A stretch of DNA of 64,000 bases from Paraburkholderia caffeinitolerans (lineage in GTDB: Bacteria > Pseudomonadota > Gammaproteobacteria > Burkholderiales > Burkholderiaceae), in NCBI RefSeq assembly GCF_902859945.1, contig NZ_CADIKL010000012.1, positions 124,001 through 188,000 of the forward strand, written 5' to 3'. Under the pieces are notes generated by a model. That model was not told the origin of the DNA and did no database searches. It worked only from the letters and a program-made list of their open reading frames with translations. The position numbers and the translations under genes are program-made. Shown here piece by piece: positions 31,046 to 40,590 of this stretch (position 1 is the first letter of the stretch; every line of letters begins with the position of its first letter).

Positions 31046-31849
31046 TCAGCCGCCGCTGGCCATTGCGTAGAGCATGCGCTGCACTGCGCGCGCCGTCTCG
31101 ATCGGCCGTTCCATCGGGTAGAGATGGCTGCCCTCGATCCATTCGAAGCGCTCGCCGGCAAGGCGCCGCGTGGCCGCCAGGCCGGCATGGCGCAACTCAT
31201 TCGAGTGCGTCCCGCCGATAAAGCTGACCGGCACCGGCGAGCCATGTGCGAGCCGCGTGCCGAAGGTATGCGGCAAGGTTCGATAGATCAGGTACTCGGT
31301 ACGACGGTCGAACGCGAGCGTGCGCGTGCCGTCGGCCGAGGTCTGAGGAATGCCGAAGTCGATATAGTCGGACAGTACGCGCTCGTCCCAGCGCGCGAAC
31401 GCCGGCTTCGAGTGAAAGTGACGCCAGGCTTCGTCGCGGTTGGCCCAACTGGTGCGGCGCGTGCGCGTGGCGGCTGCGGGCGTGATGCGCTCGTCGAGCC
31501 CTGTCCATTGCGAGAATCTGAGCATGCTGCTGCGCCAGCCCGCGATCACCGGCGAGTCGAGCATCACCACGCCCCTCACCCAGTGTGGCTTCCTGAGCGC
31601 CGCCATCAGCGAGAGATAGCCGCCGAGCGAATGGCCGACCAGCCAGACCGGATTTTCGTAACGTCGCCCGATGTCCTCGATCAGTTGATCGACGAGATGC
31701 GGCCAGTCGCGCGTCACGGGGTAGCGTGCGTCATGGCCGATGCGCTCGATGTAGCGCAACTCGTGGGTGTCGCCGAGTTCGGCGAACAGCGTGCGGTAGA
31801 TCGAGGCCGGAAAGCCGTTCGCGTGTGAAAAGTGGATGACGTTCTTCAA
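31046..31849 (-). CDS. Alpha/beta hydrolase with TTG start
   Basis: 267 residues if translation begins at the TTG at 31849, read as MKNVIHFSHANGFPASIY. A GGAG lies 11 bases upstream. No ATG fits: the next frame-open region reaches back over the comEC 3' end. The oxyanion region is SHANGFPAS, the nucleophile elbow VGHSLGGY (Ser about 96), and the catalytic His lies in EGSHLYPMERP. It resembles hypothetical hydrolases found beside comEC in Burkholderiaceae. Substrate unknown. Confidence 0.85.
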   Translation of the reverse strand: MKNVIHFSHANGFPASIYRTLFAELGDTHELRYIERIGHDARYPVTRDWPHLVDQLIEDIGRRYENPVWLVGHSLGGYLSLMAALRKPHWVRGVVMLDSPVIAGWRSSMLRFSQWTGLDERITPAAATRTRRTSWANRDEAWRHFHSKPAFARWDERVLSDYIDFGIPQTSADGTRTLAFDRRTEYLIYRTLPHTFGTRLAHGSPVPVSFIGGTHSNELRHAGLAATRRLAGERFEWIEGSHLYPMERPIETARAVQRMLYAMASGG

Positions 31850-31931
31850 TGCCCTGTTGTCTCCGGTCCTCGGTCTTGTGGCTGGATTTGCTGCTGTTGT
31901 TTCACCGGATTCCCCTGCGCTTGCACGCGCG

Positions 31932-34496
31932 TCACTCGCCCGCGTCCATCCAGTAGCGCCGCTGTGTATCGCGAAAGCGCTCGACGCCAAGCCCCCCCGG
32001 CGCTGCTTCGACCCGTGCCGCGCCATCGGTGTCGCTGCGCGCCAGCACGATGTGGCGCGACTCGTAGCGCGCGAACACCCCCGGGTGCGGATGGTGAAAC
32101 CGGTTCAAGTAGCCTACCTGAAATATGGCGACACGCGGCTCGACAGAGTCGAGGAACGGTTCAGTCGACGAGGTCTTGCTCCCGTGATGCGGCACGACGA
32201 GCACCTGGGCCTGCAGACGGCCGGGGTCACGCGCGACGAGCGTGCGCTCGGTGGGCGCCTCAATGTCGGCGGCGAGCAATGCGGAGACAACGCCGCCCTC
32301 CGTGTCGCTACCAGGCGCCGTGGAGACGCGCAGCACACAGCAATGCGCATTGGGTTTGCCGGCGAGTGGTCCGGCATTTGGCCAGAGCACTTCGAACGTG
32401 ACGCCATCCCACTGCCAGCGCTGCCCAGCGGCGCACTGCACGGTGTCGGCGCCAGAGCGGCGCGCGCTCGCCCAAAGCGGATGAGCGGGCAGAATGCCCG
32501 CGACGAACTGATGTACCGGCACGGCATCGAGTACGGCCTGCGCGCCGCCCGAATGGTCGGAATCGTCGTGGCTCACCATGAGCGTATCGAGCCGCATCAC
32601 GCCATGCGCCTGTAGATAAGGCACGACGATCCGCTCGCCTGCATGCGTGGATTCCGGCCCGGGGCCGGCATCGAAGAGCAGAGTGTGCCGCGCGGTCTCG
32701 ACGAGCACCGCCGTCCCCTGCCCGATGTCCAGCGCGCTCAGGCGAAACGCGCCTGGCGGCGGCCCGCTCGGCGGGGGCACAAGGAGCGGCAACCAGGTAA
32801 ACGGCGCGAGCCAGCGTAGCGGCCAGCCGCGCGGCGCGAGACACCATGCGACGCCGACCGCCGCACAGCCCAGCGCCCAGTAGCCGGGTTGGGGCAGGCG
32901 CAGCACGGCCCAGGGCCACCCTTCCAGCGTTGCGAGCGCGGTGGCGAGCGCCTCGATCAACACATGCGCCGCACGCAGCGCGAGGGTATCGAGCGGTGCG
33001 GGTAGCACGACGCCCGCGAGCACGGCAGGTGTCACGAACATGCTGACCCACGGAATCGCAAAAGCGTTCGCCAGTGGGCCCACCAAGGGAATCTGCATGA
33101 ACCAGTACGCCGTGAGCGGCGCCAGTGCAAGCGTGACCGCCCACTGAACGCGCGCCCCGTTCCTTACCTTGGCCCAGAGGCTGCGCGCGGCTCTACGCCA
33201 GCGCTCGTAACCGAAAGCGGAGTAGAGCCGCGCCTTCAGGCGTGGCGGACGACTCGCTTCTGGCGGCTCCGCCTTCTCGCGCATGGGATCGGCTTCTTCC
33301 GGCGAGAGCGCGATATCGTCGATTTGCCGCACGCGCGGCATGCCAGTCGCCGCGAACAGGATGGCCGCAACGGCGCCGAACGAGAGCCAGAATCCAGCCG
33401 CAGTAACCGCCCACGGATCGCGCAGCAACACAAGACCGAGCGCCCACGCGAGCACATGGCCGCGCGCCAGTTCGCGCGAACTCCAAAGCGCCGTGGCCGT
33501 GACCGCGAGCATCCACAGCGCGCGCTGCACGGGGACGTTGAATCCTGCCAGCGCGGCGTAGGCCGCCGCCACGCAGAGCGCGCCGGCAACGGCCATTTTC
33601 TGGGCCGGCACGAACAGCGGCGCCTCGATGCCGCGCCAGCGCGCTCGTCGCCAAAGCGCGCCGACAATCCAGCCGGACAGGCCAGCCACGAACGTTAGAT
33701 GCAGTCCGGAAATCGCCACAAGGTGACTCGTGCCGGTGTTGCGCAGAAGCCGCCAGTCGGCGTCGCTCACGGCGTCCTGCGCGCCGGTCGCCAGCGCCAC
33801 GACGATGCCGCGATGCGGCGCGTCGCCAAGCACGGCGTCGATGCGCGCACGTACCGCCTCGCGCACTCGTTCGATGCGTACGCCTGCGCCCTGTGCGTCT
33901 AGTGCCAGTCGCCGCGCGTGCTCGGGGTTGCTGACGTAGCCCGTCGCACGCACGCCGCGCGAGAGCAAGGTGGTTTCCGTGTCGCGCAGGCCGAAGTTGC
34001 CCTCGCCGTGGGGACGTTTGAGCCGCACGCTCAGGCGCCAGCGCGCGCCGGGTTCGATGCGGGGCAGCGGCGCGTCGCGCGTCACCCACGTGAGTTGTAT
34101 GAGTTGCGGCAGCTTCGCACCAGCGGCGCGCATAGACCACGACTCCACGGCAAACAGGAAGCTCGCCCTGCCTATGTCGTGGGCAATCATGCGCGCGATA
34201 TGCCCGGTCACGTCGATATCGCGTGTCTGCCACGCAACTGGCAGCGCCTCAGCAAGCCGCAGCTCTGCGCGCCAGACCCCATAGCCGAAGCCCGCACATG
34301 CCGAGGCCAAGCCAACGGCCATCCACCCGGCGAATTTGCGCACGCCACCGGGCACGCCAAGCAGCATCCATGCCGCCGCCAGCGCCGCGAGTGCGGCCAG
34401 CACCGTCAACGCAAGCCACGCGCCCCACCCCGGCAATGCGGACTGGCGTTGCAGCACGATTATTCCGAGGGCGAATCCGCACCACGCTGTCCGCAT
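31932..34496 (-). CDS. comEC: ComEC/Rec2-type DNA uptake channel
   Basis: 854 residues from the ATG at 34496, which has AAGGAGG 4 bases ahead. The layout is DUF4131 with N-terminal membrane segments (1-190), the Competence domain with many membrane segments (about 220-560; HLVAISGLHLTFVAGLSG) and a C-terminal MBL domain (about 590-850; MVSHDDSDHSGGA, VVPHHGSKTSS). ComEC passes single-stranded DNA through the inner membrane in natural transformation. The gene appears intact. A polar insertion rich in Glu and Arg (EEADPMREKAEPPEASRPP, about 420) interrupts the channel domain. Confidence 0.93.
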   Translation of the reverse strand: MRTAWCGFALGIIVLQRQSALPGWGAWLALTVLAALAALAAAWMLLGVPGGVRKFAGWMAVGLASACAGFGYGVWRAELRLAEALPVAWQTRDIDVTGHIARMIAHDIGRASFLFAVESWSMRAAGAKLPQLIQLTWVTRDAPLPRIEPGARWRLSVRLKRPHGEGNFGLRDTETTLLSRGVRATGYVSNPEHARRLALDAQGAGVRIERVREAVRARIDAVLGDAPHRGIVVALATGAQDAVSDADWRLLRNTGTSHLVAISGLHLTFVAGLSGWIVGALWRRARWRGIEAPLFVPAQKMAVAGALCVAAAYAALAGFNVPVQRALWMLAVTATALWSSRELARGHVLAWALGLVLLRDPWAVTAAGFWLSFGAVAAILFAATGMPRVRQIDDIALSPEEADPMREKAEPPEASRPPRLKARLYSAFGYERWRRAARSLWAKVRNGARVQWAVTLALAPLTAYWFMQIPLVGPLANAFAIPWVSMFVTPAVLAGVVLPAPLDTLALRAAHVLIEALATALATLEGWPWAVLRLPQPGYWALGCAAVGVAWCLAPRGWPLRWLAPFTWLPLLVPPPSGPPPGAFRLSALDIGQGTAVLVETARHTLLFDAGPGPESTHAGERIVVPYLQAHGVMRLDTLMVSHDDSDHSGGAQAVLDAVPVHQFVAGILPAHPLWASARRSGADTVQCAAGQRWQWDGVTFEVLWPNAGPLAGKPNAHCCVLRVSTAPGSDTEGGVVSALLAADIEAPTERTLVARDPGRLQAQVLVVPHHGSKTSSTEPFLDSVEPRVAIFQVGYLNRFHHPHPGVFARYESRHIVLARSDTDGAARVEAAPGGLGVERFRDTQRRYWMDAGE

Positions 34497-34606
34497 CGCG
34501 CCTCCTTCGTTGCAGGGCGACGCGCAAGCACGAACCACGCAGGTAATCCCGCGCAGCCGCCTTTATCGTGCAAATCGTGCGATAAAACGCGCCACCTTCG
34601 AAAGAA

Positions 34607-35395
34607 TTATGCAGATGAAAGCGCGAGCCGGGGCAGCGCCGCCACAGCGTTGGCCGTTGTGCCAAGGGCAAGTTCTTCGGGCGTCATGCCGCGCAAGGCA
34701 GCGAGCACATCGCCGATGCGCGGCACCTGGTCCGGCGTATTGCGCGCCCGATAGAGCCAGGACGGCGAGATGTCGGGCGCATCGGTTTCCATGACGATCG
34801 CCTCGAGCGGCAATTGCGCCGCGAGACGCCGGATCTGCAAGGCCCGCTCGAAGGTCACGTTGCCGCCGAAGCCCAGATGCATGCCCTGCTCGATGAATGC
34901 GTTCGCTTGCTGGAAACTGCCGTTGAACGCATGCGCGATGCCTCGGCGCACGCCATGGCGGCGCAGGCCCTTGAGCACCTGATCCTGCGACTTGCGCACG
35001 TGACAGATCGCAGGCAAGTCGAACTCGCTGGCAAGACGCAGTTGTGCGTCATAGAAGTATTGTTGGCGCGCGTCGTCGAGGCCCGGCACGAAGTAGTCGA
35101 GGCCGATCTCGCCAATGCCGACGAAGCGCGGATCGTCAAGGCTCGCCGCGACCTCGGCGCGCAATGCGTCGAGATCCTCATCGCGGGCTTGCGGCGTATA
35201 GAGCGGATGAATCCCGAGCGCGTAGACCGCGCCCAGTGTGCGATGCGCGAGCGCGCGCACGGTCGCGAAGTTCTCGCGCGCGACTGCGGGAATCACGATG
35301 CGCCCGACGCCCGACGCGCGCGCGGCCGACGCCACCGCGTCGCGGTCTGCGTCGAACTCGCTGGCATCGAGGTGGCAATGTGTATCGATCCACAT
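34607..35395 (-). CDS. TatD-family metal-dependent hydrolase
   Basis: 262 residues from the ATG at 35395 (MWIDTHCHLDASEFD). Metal ligands are seen in DTHCHLD, GEIGLDYF, CHVRKS and METDAPD. TatD proteins are 3'-5' DNA/RNA exonucleases with roles in repair and DNA turnover. This sequence fits the YjjV or YcfH-like branch; I cannot decide which. It lies 29 bases after lolD and 110 before comEC. Confidence 0.92.
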   Translation of the reverse strand: MWIDTHCHLDASEFDADRDAVASAARASGVGRIVIPAVARENFATVRALAHRTLGAVYALGIHPLYTPQARDEDLDALRAEVAASLDDPRFVGIGEIGLDYFVPGLDDARQQYFYDAQLRLASEFDLPAICHVRKSQDQVLKGLRRHGVRRGIAHAFNGSFQQANAFIEQGMHLGFGGNVTFERALQIRRLAAQLPLEAIVMETDAPDISPSWLYRARNTPDQVPRIGDVLAALRGMTPEELALGTTANAVAALPRLALSSA

Positions 35396-35424
35396 GGCAA
35401 GCGCGCTCCCGCCGCGCACAGGCG

Positions 35425-36156
35425 TCAAGCCTGCACGACCGGCTCCTCGTGCAGGGTGCCGTCGCGCAGTCGCACGATGCGGTCGCAGCGCGCCGCGAGG
35501 TCCGGGTCGTGCGTGACGATCACGAAGCTCGTCTGGAATTGATCGGACAATTCGAGCATCAGGTTGAACACCGTATCCGCCGTGCCGCCATCGAGATTGC
35601 CGGTCGGCTCGTCCGCGAGCACGCAGGCGGGCCGCGTCACCAGCGCGCGCGCAATCGCCACGCGCTGACGCTCGCCGCCAGAGAGCTCGCCGGGGCGATG
35701 CCGCGCGCGATGGGCGAGACCCACGCGATCGAGCATCTCCAGCGCCTCGCGGCGCGCGTCGTCCTGCGTCATGCGGCGGATGCGCAGCGGCATCGCCACG
35801 TTATCGAGCGCCGAGAACTCCGGCAGCAGGTGATGGAACTGATAGACGAAGCCCAGCGCGCGATTGCGCAAGTCGTTGCGATCGCGCTCGGAAAGCTCGG
35901 TAAACGGCTTGCCGAGCAGCTTGACGTTGCCGGTGCCCGGCTCGTCTAGCCCGCCCAGCACATGCAACAGCGTGCTCTTGCCCGAGCCCGACGCGCCCAC
36001 GATCGCGAGCTTCTCGCCGCGCTTCACGGAAATTTCGGTGTCGTGCAGCACGTTCACGGCCAGCGCGCCCTGCCCGAACACCTTGGAAACGCCGTGCCCT
36101 TCGAGCACGTACGGATAGTCGCCCGCCGCGGCGAGGATCGATTGACGGTCATTCAT
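35425..36156 (-). CDS. lolD: LolD, lipoprotein-releasing ABC ATPase
   Basis: 243 residues from the ATG at 36156. Walker A is GASGSGKST, the signature [15 protein letters not shown] and Walker [13 protein letters not shown]. It powers transfer of lipoproteins such as BamB and BamC from the inner membrane to LolA. The ATG overlaps the end of lolC by 8 bases, showing translational coupling. Confidence 0.96.
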   Translation of the reverse strand: MNDRQSILAAAGDYPYVLEGHGVSKVFGQGALAVNVLHDTEISVKRGEKLAIVGASGSGKSTLLHVLGGLDEPGTGNVKLLGKPFTELSERDRNDLRNRALGFVYQFHHLLPEFSALDNVAMPLRIRRMTQDDARREALEMLDRVGLAHRARHRPGELSGGERQRVAIARALVTRPACVLADEPTGNLDGGTADTVFNLMLELSDQFQTSFVIVTHDPDLAARCDRIVRLRDGTLHEEPVVQA

Positions 36157-37402
36157 AACGCAGCGCCTCCGCCGGACGAACCTTGGCCGCGCGCCAGCTG
36201 GGATAGAGCGTCGCCAGCGCGGACAGCACGAACGCAATCGAGCCGATGCGGATCACGTCAGACGCGACGAGTTCCGAGGGCAGCTCGCTGATGAAATAAA
36301 CCGACGGCGGCAGGAATTGCACGCCGAGCAGGTGCTCGATCATCGGCACGCTCCATGGAATGCTCCACGCGATCAGACAGCCGAGCGCGATGCCGAGGGC
36401 TGTGCCCGCGAAGCCGATCGTCACGCCCTGCACGAAGAAGATCTTCATGATCGAGCCGGGTTGCGCACCGAGCGTACGCAGGATCGCGATGTCGGCCTGC
36501 TTGTTAGTGACGGTCATCACGAGCGACGACACGAGATTGAACGCCGCGACCGCGATGATGAGCGTGAGGATGATGAACATCATGCGCTTTTCGATCTGCA
36601 CGGCGGAGAACCAGGTTTTGTTCTGTTGCGTCCAGTCGCGGATATAAAGATCGCCGGAAAGCGTATGCACGAGTTGGCGCGCAACGGCAGGCGCGCGCTG
36701 CATGTCTTTCAGGCGCAGGCGCACGCCGGTTGGCGCGGAGAGGCGATAGAGCACTTCGGCGTCGCGGATGTTGATGAGCGCGAGCGAGCTGTCGTACTCG
36801 TAATGCCCCGACTCGAACACGCCGACCACCGTGAACTGCTTCAAGCGCGGCAGCATGCCCGCCGGCGTGATGCTGCCTTCGGGCGCGACCAGCGTGACCT
36901 TATCGCCCTTGGTCACGCCAAGGCTCGCGGCAAGGTCCCCGCCGAGCACGATGTTGAAGCCGCCCGGCGTGAGATCGTTCAGGCTGCCCATCTTCATTTC
37001 CTTGTCGATGTCGGACACCTGCGGTTCTTCGGACGGCTCGACGCCGCGCAGTGCGACGCCGCTCAGGCTCTCGCCGCGCGTGAGCAGCGCCTGGGCATCC
37101 ACATAGGGCGCGGCCCCAATCACCTCGGAATTGGTTTTCGCCTCTTTGGCGGTGAGCTGCCAGTCAGGCATCGCGCCGGTCGGCGAAAAAATTTCGATGT
37201 GCGCCAGCACCGAGAGCATGCGGTCACGCACGTCGCGCTGGAATCCATTCATCACCGAGAGCACGACAATGAGCGCCGCCACGCCAAGCGCAATGCCCGA
37301 CATCGAAATAAGTGCGATGAACGAAATAAAGCCGTTGCCGGTCGTGCGCTTGCCGGCGCGCGTGTAGCGCCAGCCTATTTGCCATTCGTAGGGAAGTTTC
37401 AA
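36149..37402 (-). CDS. lolC: LolC/LolE lipoprotein-releasing permease
   Basis: 417 residues from a TTG start at 37402, read as [17 protein letters not shown]. An AAAGGA lies 5 bases upstream and no ATG fits, so TTG is well supported. It has the MacB/FtsX fold: an N-terminal membrane segment (about 22-45), a periplasmic domain, and three C-terminal membrane segments (about 270-400). It pairs with LolD. With only one such permease here the complex may be a LolF-type homodimer (LolFD2), as proposed for many non-enteric proteobacteria. Confidence 0.93.
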   Translation of the reverse strand: MKLPYEWQIGWRYTRAGKRTTGNGFISFIALISMSGIALGVAALIVVLSVMNGFQRDVRDRMLSVLAHIEIFSPTGAMPDWQLTAKEAKTNSEVIGAAPYVDAQALLTRGESLSGVALRGVEPSEEPQVSDIDKEMKMGSLNDLTPGGFNIVLGGDLAASLGVTKGDKVTLVAPEGSITPAGMLPRLKQFTVVGVFESGHYEYDSSLALINIRDAEVLYRLSAPTGVRLRLKDMQRAPAVARQLVHTLSGDLYIRDWTQQNKTWFSAVQIEKRMMFIILTLIIAVAAFNLVSSLVMTVTNKQADIAILRTLGAQPGSIMKIFFVQGVTIGFAGTALGIALGCLIAWSIPWSVPMIEHLLGVQFLPPSVYFISELPSELVASDVIRIGSIAFVLSALATLYPSWRAAKVRPAEALRYE

Positions 37403-37584
37403 GCGAATCCTTTCGTGCGTCTTCGTTGCGCGTGGGGCGCGCCGGCCCGCAAGCTGCTGAATTACGTGCCGCAGCAAACCAGCAGTCAATCGCGAATCAA
37501 CCGCGAAGTTTGCCACACTCAAGGCGTCTCACGGACTTTACGCCGCCGCGACGCCAACTGCGCCGAAGTACAATGCGCACCATC

Positions 37585-38733
37585 ATGCCCGTCGACCGCC
37601 TCCATCTCCTCGTGCCGTTCGCGCTGCCATCCGCAGCGGCGGCGTCAACCGCCCTCGCTGGACTCGAATTCCCGGCACTCTCGAAACTGGTCGCGCGTGC
37701 GACGCTGGGCGAGCAAGTGATCGGCGAAGATTTTCAGCGCACGCTGCCGCACGAACGATGGGTCGCGCGCGCGTTCGGCGCTGCTGCGCCCGAGGCGACG
37801 GCCGTCCCCGCCGGCAAGAATGGCGCGGGCAGCGCCGATGACGAAGCCCCGCTCGCCCCGTGGATGCTGCTCGCCGACGGCGGCACGCCCGGCGACGCCA
37901 CCTGGGCTTGCATCCAGCCCGTGCACGTGCGCATTGCGCACGACCATCTGGTGCTGATCGACCCGGCCTCGCTCGAACTCGCCGATGCCGACGCCGCCGC
38001 GCTCTACGCCGTGGCCAGACCACTTATCGAAGAACTCGGCGTGCGCGTCGAAGCGCCCACGCCCCAGCGCTGGTACCTGTCGAGCGATCAGTTCGGCACG
38101 CTCGCGGGCGCGTCGCCGCTGCGCGCGAGCGGGCGCAACATCGAAATCTGGCTGCCTCACGAGGCGCACTCGGGCCAGCGCTCGCGCGCATGGATGAAGG
38201 TGCAGAACGAGGTACAGATGGCCTGGTTCGAGCACCCCGTCAATGAAGCGCGCGAGGCGCGCGGCCTGCCCGCCGTCAACTCGATCTGGTTCCACGCGCA
38301 GGGCGCGCTGCGCCCGGTCAAACGGGCGTTCGCGTGCGTGCGCTCGGACGCCGCGGCCACGCGCGGGCTCGCGCTCGCCGCCGGCGCGGAGCTCGGCGCG
38401 GCTCCCGATACGTTTCGCGCGCTTGCCGCAGCGCCTGGTAGCGCATCGGCAGGCACATCGCCCAACAGCACCCCGAACAGCGCCACACTCGTCGAACTCG
38501 ACCCGTTTTCCGCCGCCTATATCCAGCAGGACTGGGGCGGCTGGAACGCCGCGTTCGCGAAACTCGAGCGCGACTGGTTCGCGCCCGCGCTCGCTGCCCT
38601 CCAGGCCGGCGAGCTGGCCGAACTCGGCTTCACGCTGTGCGGCGACACCGGCTCGGTCACGCTCACGGCCAAGCGCGGCGACCTGCGCAAATTCTGGCGA
38701 CGCCGCGAGTTCGCGTCGCTGTTCGTCGAATGA
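37585..38733 (+). CDS. RpfE-type/COG4255-like protein of unknown function
   Basis: 382 residues from the ATG at 37585 (MPVDRLHLLVPFALPSAAA). An in-frame ATG at 37573 overlaps a TACAAT hexamer that could be the -10 box, so the inner start is preferred. Recognisable stretches are RLHLLVPFALP, QPVHVRIAHDHLVLIDP, RNIEIWLPH, KVQNEVQMAWFEHPVNEARE and PAVNSIWFHAQGA. This matches proteins annotated as RpfE-type regulators or phosphoglycerate-mutase-like that sit next to recJ in beta- and gammaproteobacteria. No catalytic residues are clear to me. It is 31 bases ahead of recJ. Confidence 0.8.
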   Translation: MPVDRLHLLVPFALPSAAAASTALAGLEFPALSKLVARATLGEQVIGEDFQRTLPHERWVARAFGAAAPEATAVPAGKNGAGSADDEAPLAPWMLLADGGTPGDATWACIQPVHVRIAHDHLVLIDPASLELADADAAALYAVARPLIEELGVRVEAPTPQRWYLSSDQFGTLAGASPLRASGRNIEIWLPHEAHSGQRSRAWMKVQNEVQMAWFEHPVNEAREARGLPAVNSIWFHAQGALRPVKRAFACVRSDAAATRGLALAAGAELGAAPDTFRALAAAPGSASAGTSPNSTPNSATLVELDPFSAAYIQQDWGGWNAAFAKLERDWFAPALAALQAGELAELGFTLCGDTGSVTLTAKRGDLRKFWRRREFASLFVE

Positions 38734-38764
38734 CATCCAACGTTTTCTCCACGACCTCTCACGC

Positions 38765-40471
38765 ATGACCCGAATCGTCACCCGCGCCTGCTCCCCCGCC
38801 GATACCGAAGCCCTGGTCCGTCACGGCCTGCACCCGGTGCTCGCCCGGCTCTATGCCGCGCGCGGCGTATGTCAGCCCGACGAAATCGAGACCGGCCTCA
38901 ATCGCCTGCTCCCGCCTGCCGGCATGAAAGGGATCGACGACGCCGCGATCCTGCTCGCCGACGCGCTCGAAGCGGAGTGCCGCATGCTCGTGGTCGCCGA
39001 CTACGACTGTGATGGCGCAACCGCCTGCGCTGTGGCCGTGCGCGGCCTGCGCATGCTCGGCGCGCAAATCGACTATCTCGTGCCAAACCGTTTCGAGTAC
39101 GGCTACGGCCTCACGCCCGAGATCGTCGCACTCGCTGCACAGCGCAAGGGCGGCCCGCCCGACATCCTGATCACGGTCGACAACGGCATCGCCAGCGTGG
39201 AGGGCGTGGAAGCTGCCAACGAGCTCGGCATCGAAGTGCTCGTGACCGATCACCACTTGCCCGGCGACACGCTGCCCGACGCGCGCGCCATCGTCAATCC
39301 GAACCAGCCGGGCTGTACGTTCGAGAGCAAGTGCATCGCAGGCGTGGGCGTCATGTTCTATACGCTGCTCGCGTTGCGCGCCGAACTGCGCCAACGCGGC
39401 TGGTTTGATGAAACGCGCCCCGAGCCGCGTCTGGACGGCCTGCTCGATCTGGTCGCGCTCGGCACCGTCGCCGACGTCGTCAAGCTCGACGGCAACAACC
39501 GCGTGCTCGTCGCGCAGGGGCTGCAGCGCATCCGCAACGGTCGCATGCAGCCCGGCATCGCCGCGCTGTTCCGCGCTGCGGGCCGCGACGCGAAAAGCGC
39601 CTCGGGCTTCGATCTGGGCTTCGCACTCGGGCCGCGCCTGAACGCGGCGGGCCGGCTTTCGGACATGTCACTTGGCATCGAATGCCTGACCACCGACGAC
39701 GTGGGCCGCGCCTGGGAACTCGCGCAACAGCTCGACACGATGAACCGCGAGCGCCGCGAGATCGAAGCGGGCATGCAACAGCAGGCGCTCGCCGATCTCG
39801 CCAACGTCGATCCGCAAGACAACGCCACGCTCACGCTCTTCAACGAGGGCTGGCACCAGGGCGTGATCGGCATCGTCGCCGGGCGGCTCAAGGAGAAGTT
39901 CCACCGCCCCTCCTTCACGTTCGCGCCCGCCGACGACAATGGCGAGATCGTGAAAGGCTCGGGCCGATCGATCCCCGGTTTTCATCTGCGCGACGCCATC
40001 GACCTCATCAGCAAGCGCGAGCCCGGCCTGATCCACAAGTTCGGCGGCCACGCGATGGCCGCCGGCATGACGCTCGCCGCTGCCGACGTGCCGCGCTTTG
40101 CCGTCGCATTCGAGCGCGTGGGCCGCGAATGGCTCTCCGCCGAGGCGCTCGCGCGCACGGTGGAAACCGACGGCGAGCTCGAGGACGCGTGGTTCACGCC
40201 CGATTTCGTCGAAATGCTCGACGCGGCCGTTTGGGGCCAGGGCTTTCCGGCACCGGTTTTCTCGGGCGAATTCGAAGTGGCCTCGCAGGCGCTCGTGAAG
40301 GACAAGCACCTGAAGCTGCAACTGCTGCGCGGGCGCCAGCGCTTCAACGCAATCTGGTTCAACCACACCGAAACGCTGCCGCAGCACACGACCGTCGCCT
40401 ACCGGCTCGTGCGCGACACGTGGAACGGCGTCTCGCGCGTGCAGCTCGTGGTGGAGCACGCGGCGCTCTGA
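38765..40471 (+). CDS. recJ: RecJ, single-strand DNA 5'-3' exonuclease
   Basis: 568 residues from the ATG at 38765 (MTRIVTRACSPADTEAL). The DHH domain has VVADYDCDGATA (about 76), TVDNGIAS and VTDHHLPG. The DHHA1 domain follows with GRSIPGFHLRDAI and HKFGGHAMAAG. It degrades 5' ended single strands in recombination and mismatch repair. The frame stays open for 174 codons upstream but the family start is clear. The recJ-prfB-lysS order is shared by many proteobacteria. Confidence 0.97.
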   Translation: MTRIVTRACSPADTEALVRHGLHPVLARLYAARGVCQPDEIETGLNRLLPPAGMKGIDDAAILLADALEAECRMLVVADYDCDGATACAVAVRGLRMLGAQIDYLVPNRFEYGYGLTPEIVALAAQRKGGPPDILITVDNGIASVEGVEAANELGIEVLVTDHHLPGDTLPDARAIVNPNQPGCTFESKCIAGVGVMFYTLLALRAELRQRGWFDETRPEPRLDGLLDLVALGTVADVVKLDGNNRVLVAQGLQRIRNGRMQPGIAALFRAAGRDAKSASGFDLGFALGPRLNAAGRLSDMSLGIECLTTDDVGRAWELAQQLDTMNRERREIEAGMQQQALADLANVDPQDNATLTLFNEGWHQGVIGIVAGRLKEKFHRPSFTFAPADDNGEIVKGSGRSIPGFHLRDAIDLISKREPGLIHKFGGHAMAAGMTLAAADVPRFAVAFERVGREWLSAEALARTVETDGELEDAWFTPDFVEMLDAAVWGQGFPAPVFSGEFEVASQALVKDKHLKLQLLRGRQRFNAIWFNHTETLPQHTTVAYRLVRDTWNGVSRVQLVVEHAAL

Positions 40472-40506
40472 ACGACAACTGAACCGCGCATCGGGCAGCA
40501 CAGCCA

Positions 40507-40526
40507 GCGGGGCCGTCACGCCCCGC
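40507..40526 (+). terminator. Weak hairpin after recJ
   Basis: GCGGGGC / GCCCCGC with a six-base loop, 35 bases past the recJ stop. It has no T-run, so any terminating effect would be partial or Rho-assisted. Confidence 0.3.
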
Positions 40527-40553
40527 CGCGCCCTTGATGCATGTCCAATCAGC

Positions 40554-40559
40554 TATAAT
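40554..40559 (+). promoter_or_regulatory. Candidate -10 box for prfB
   Basis: A perfect TATAAT 31 bases upstream of the prfB ATG, in an AT-richer stretch between recJ and prfB. The -35 region is poor (CCCTTG at 17 bases). Confidence 0.45.
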
Positions 40560-40590
40560 TTGATGTTTTACACGCCGGATCACGATACAA

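Noticed and set aside
31850..32026. Longer N-terminus (59 residues) for the hydrolase at 31046
   Set aside because: It would overlap the end of comEC and reads as low-complexity antisense-like sequence. TTG at 31849 gives the family start.
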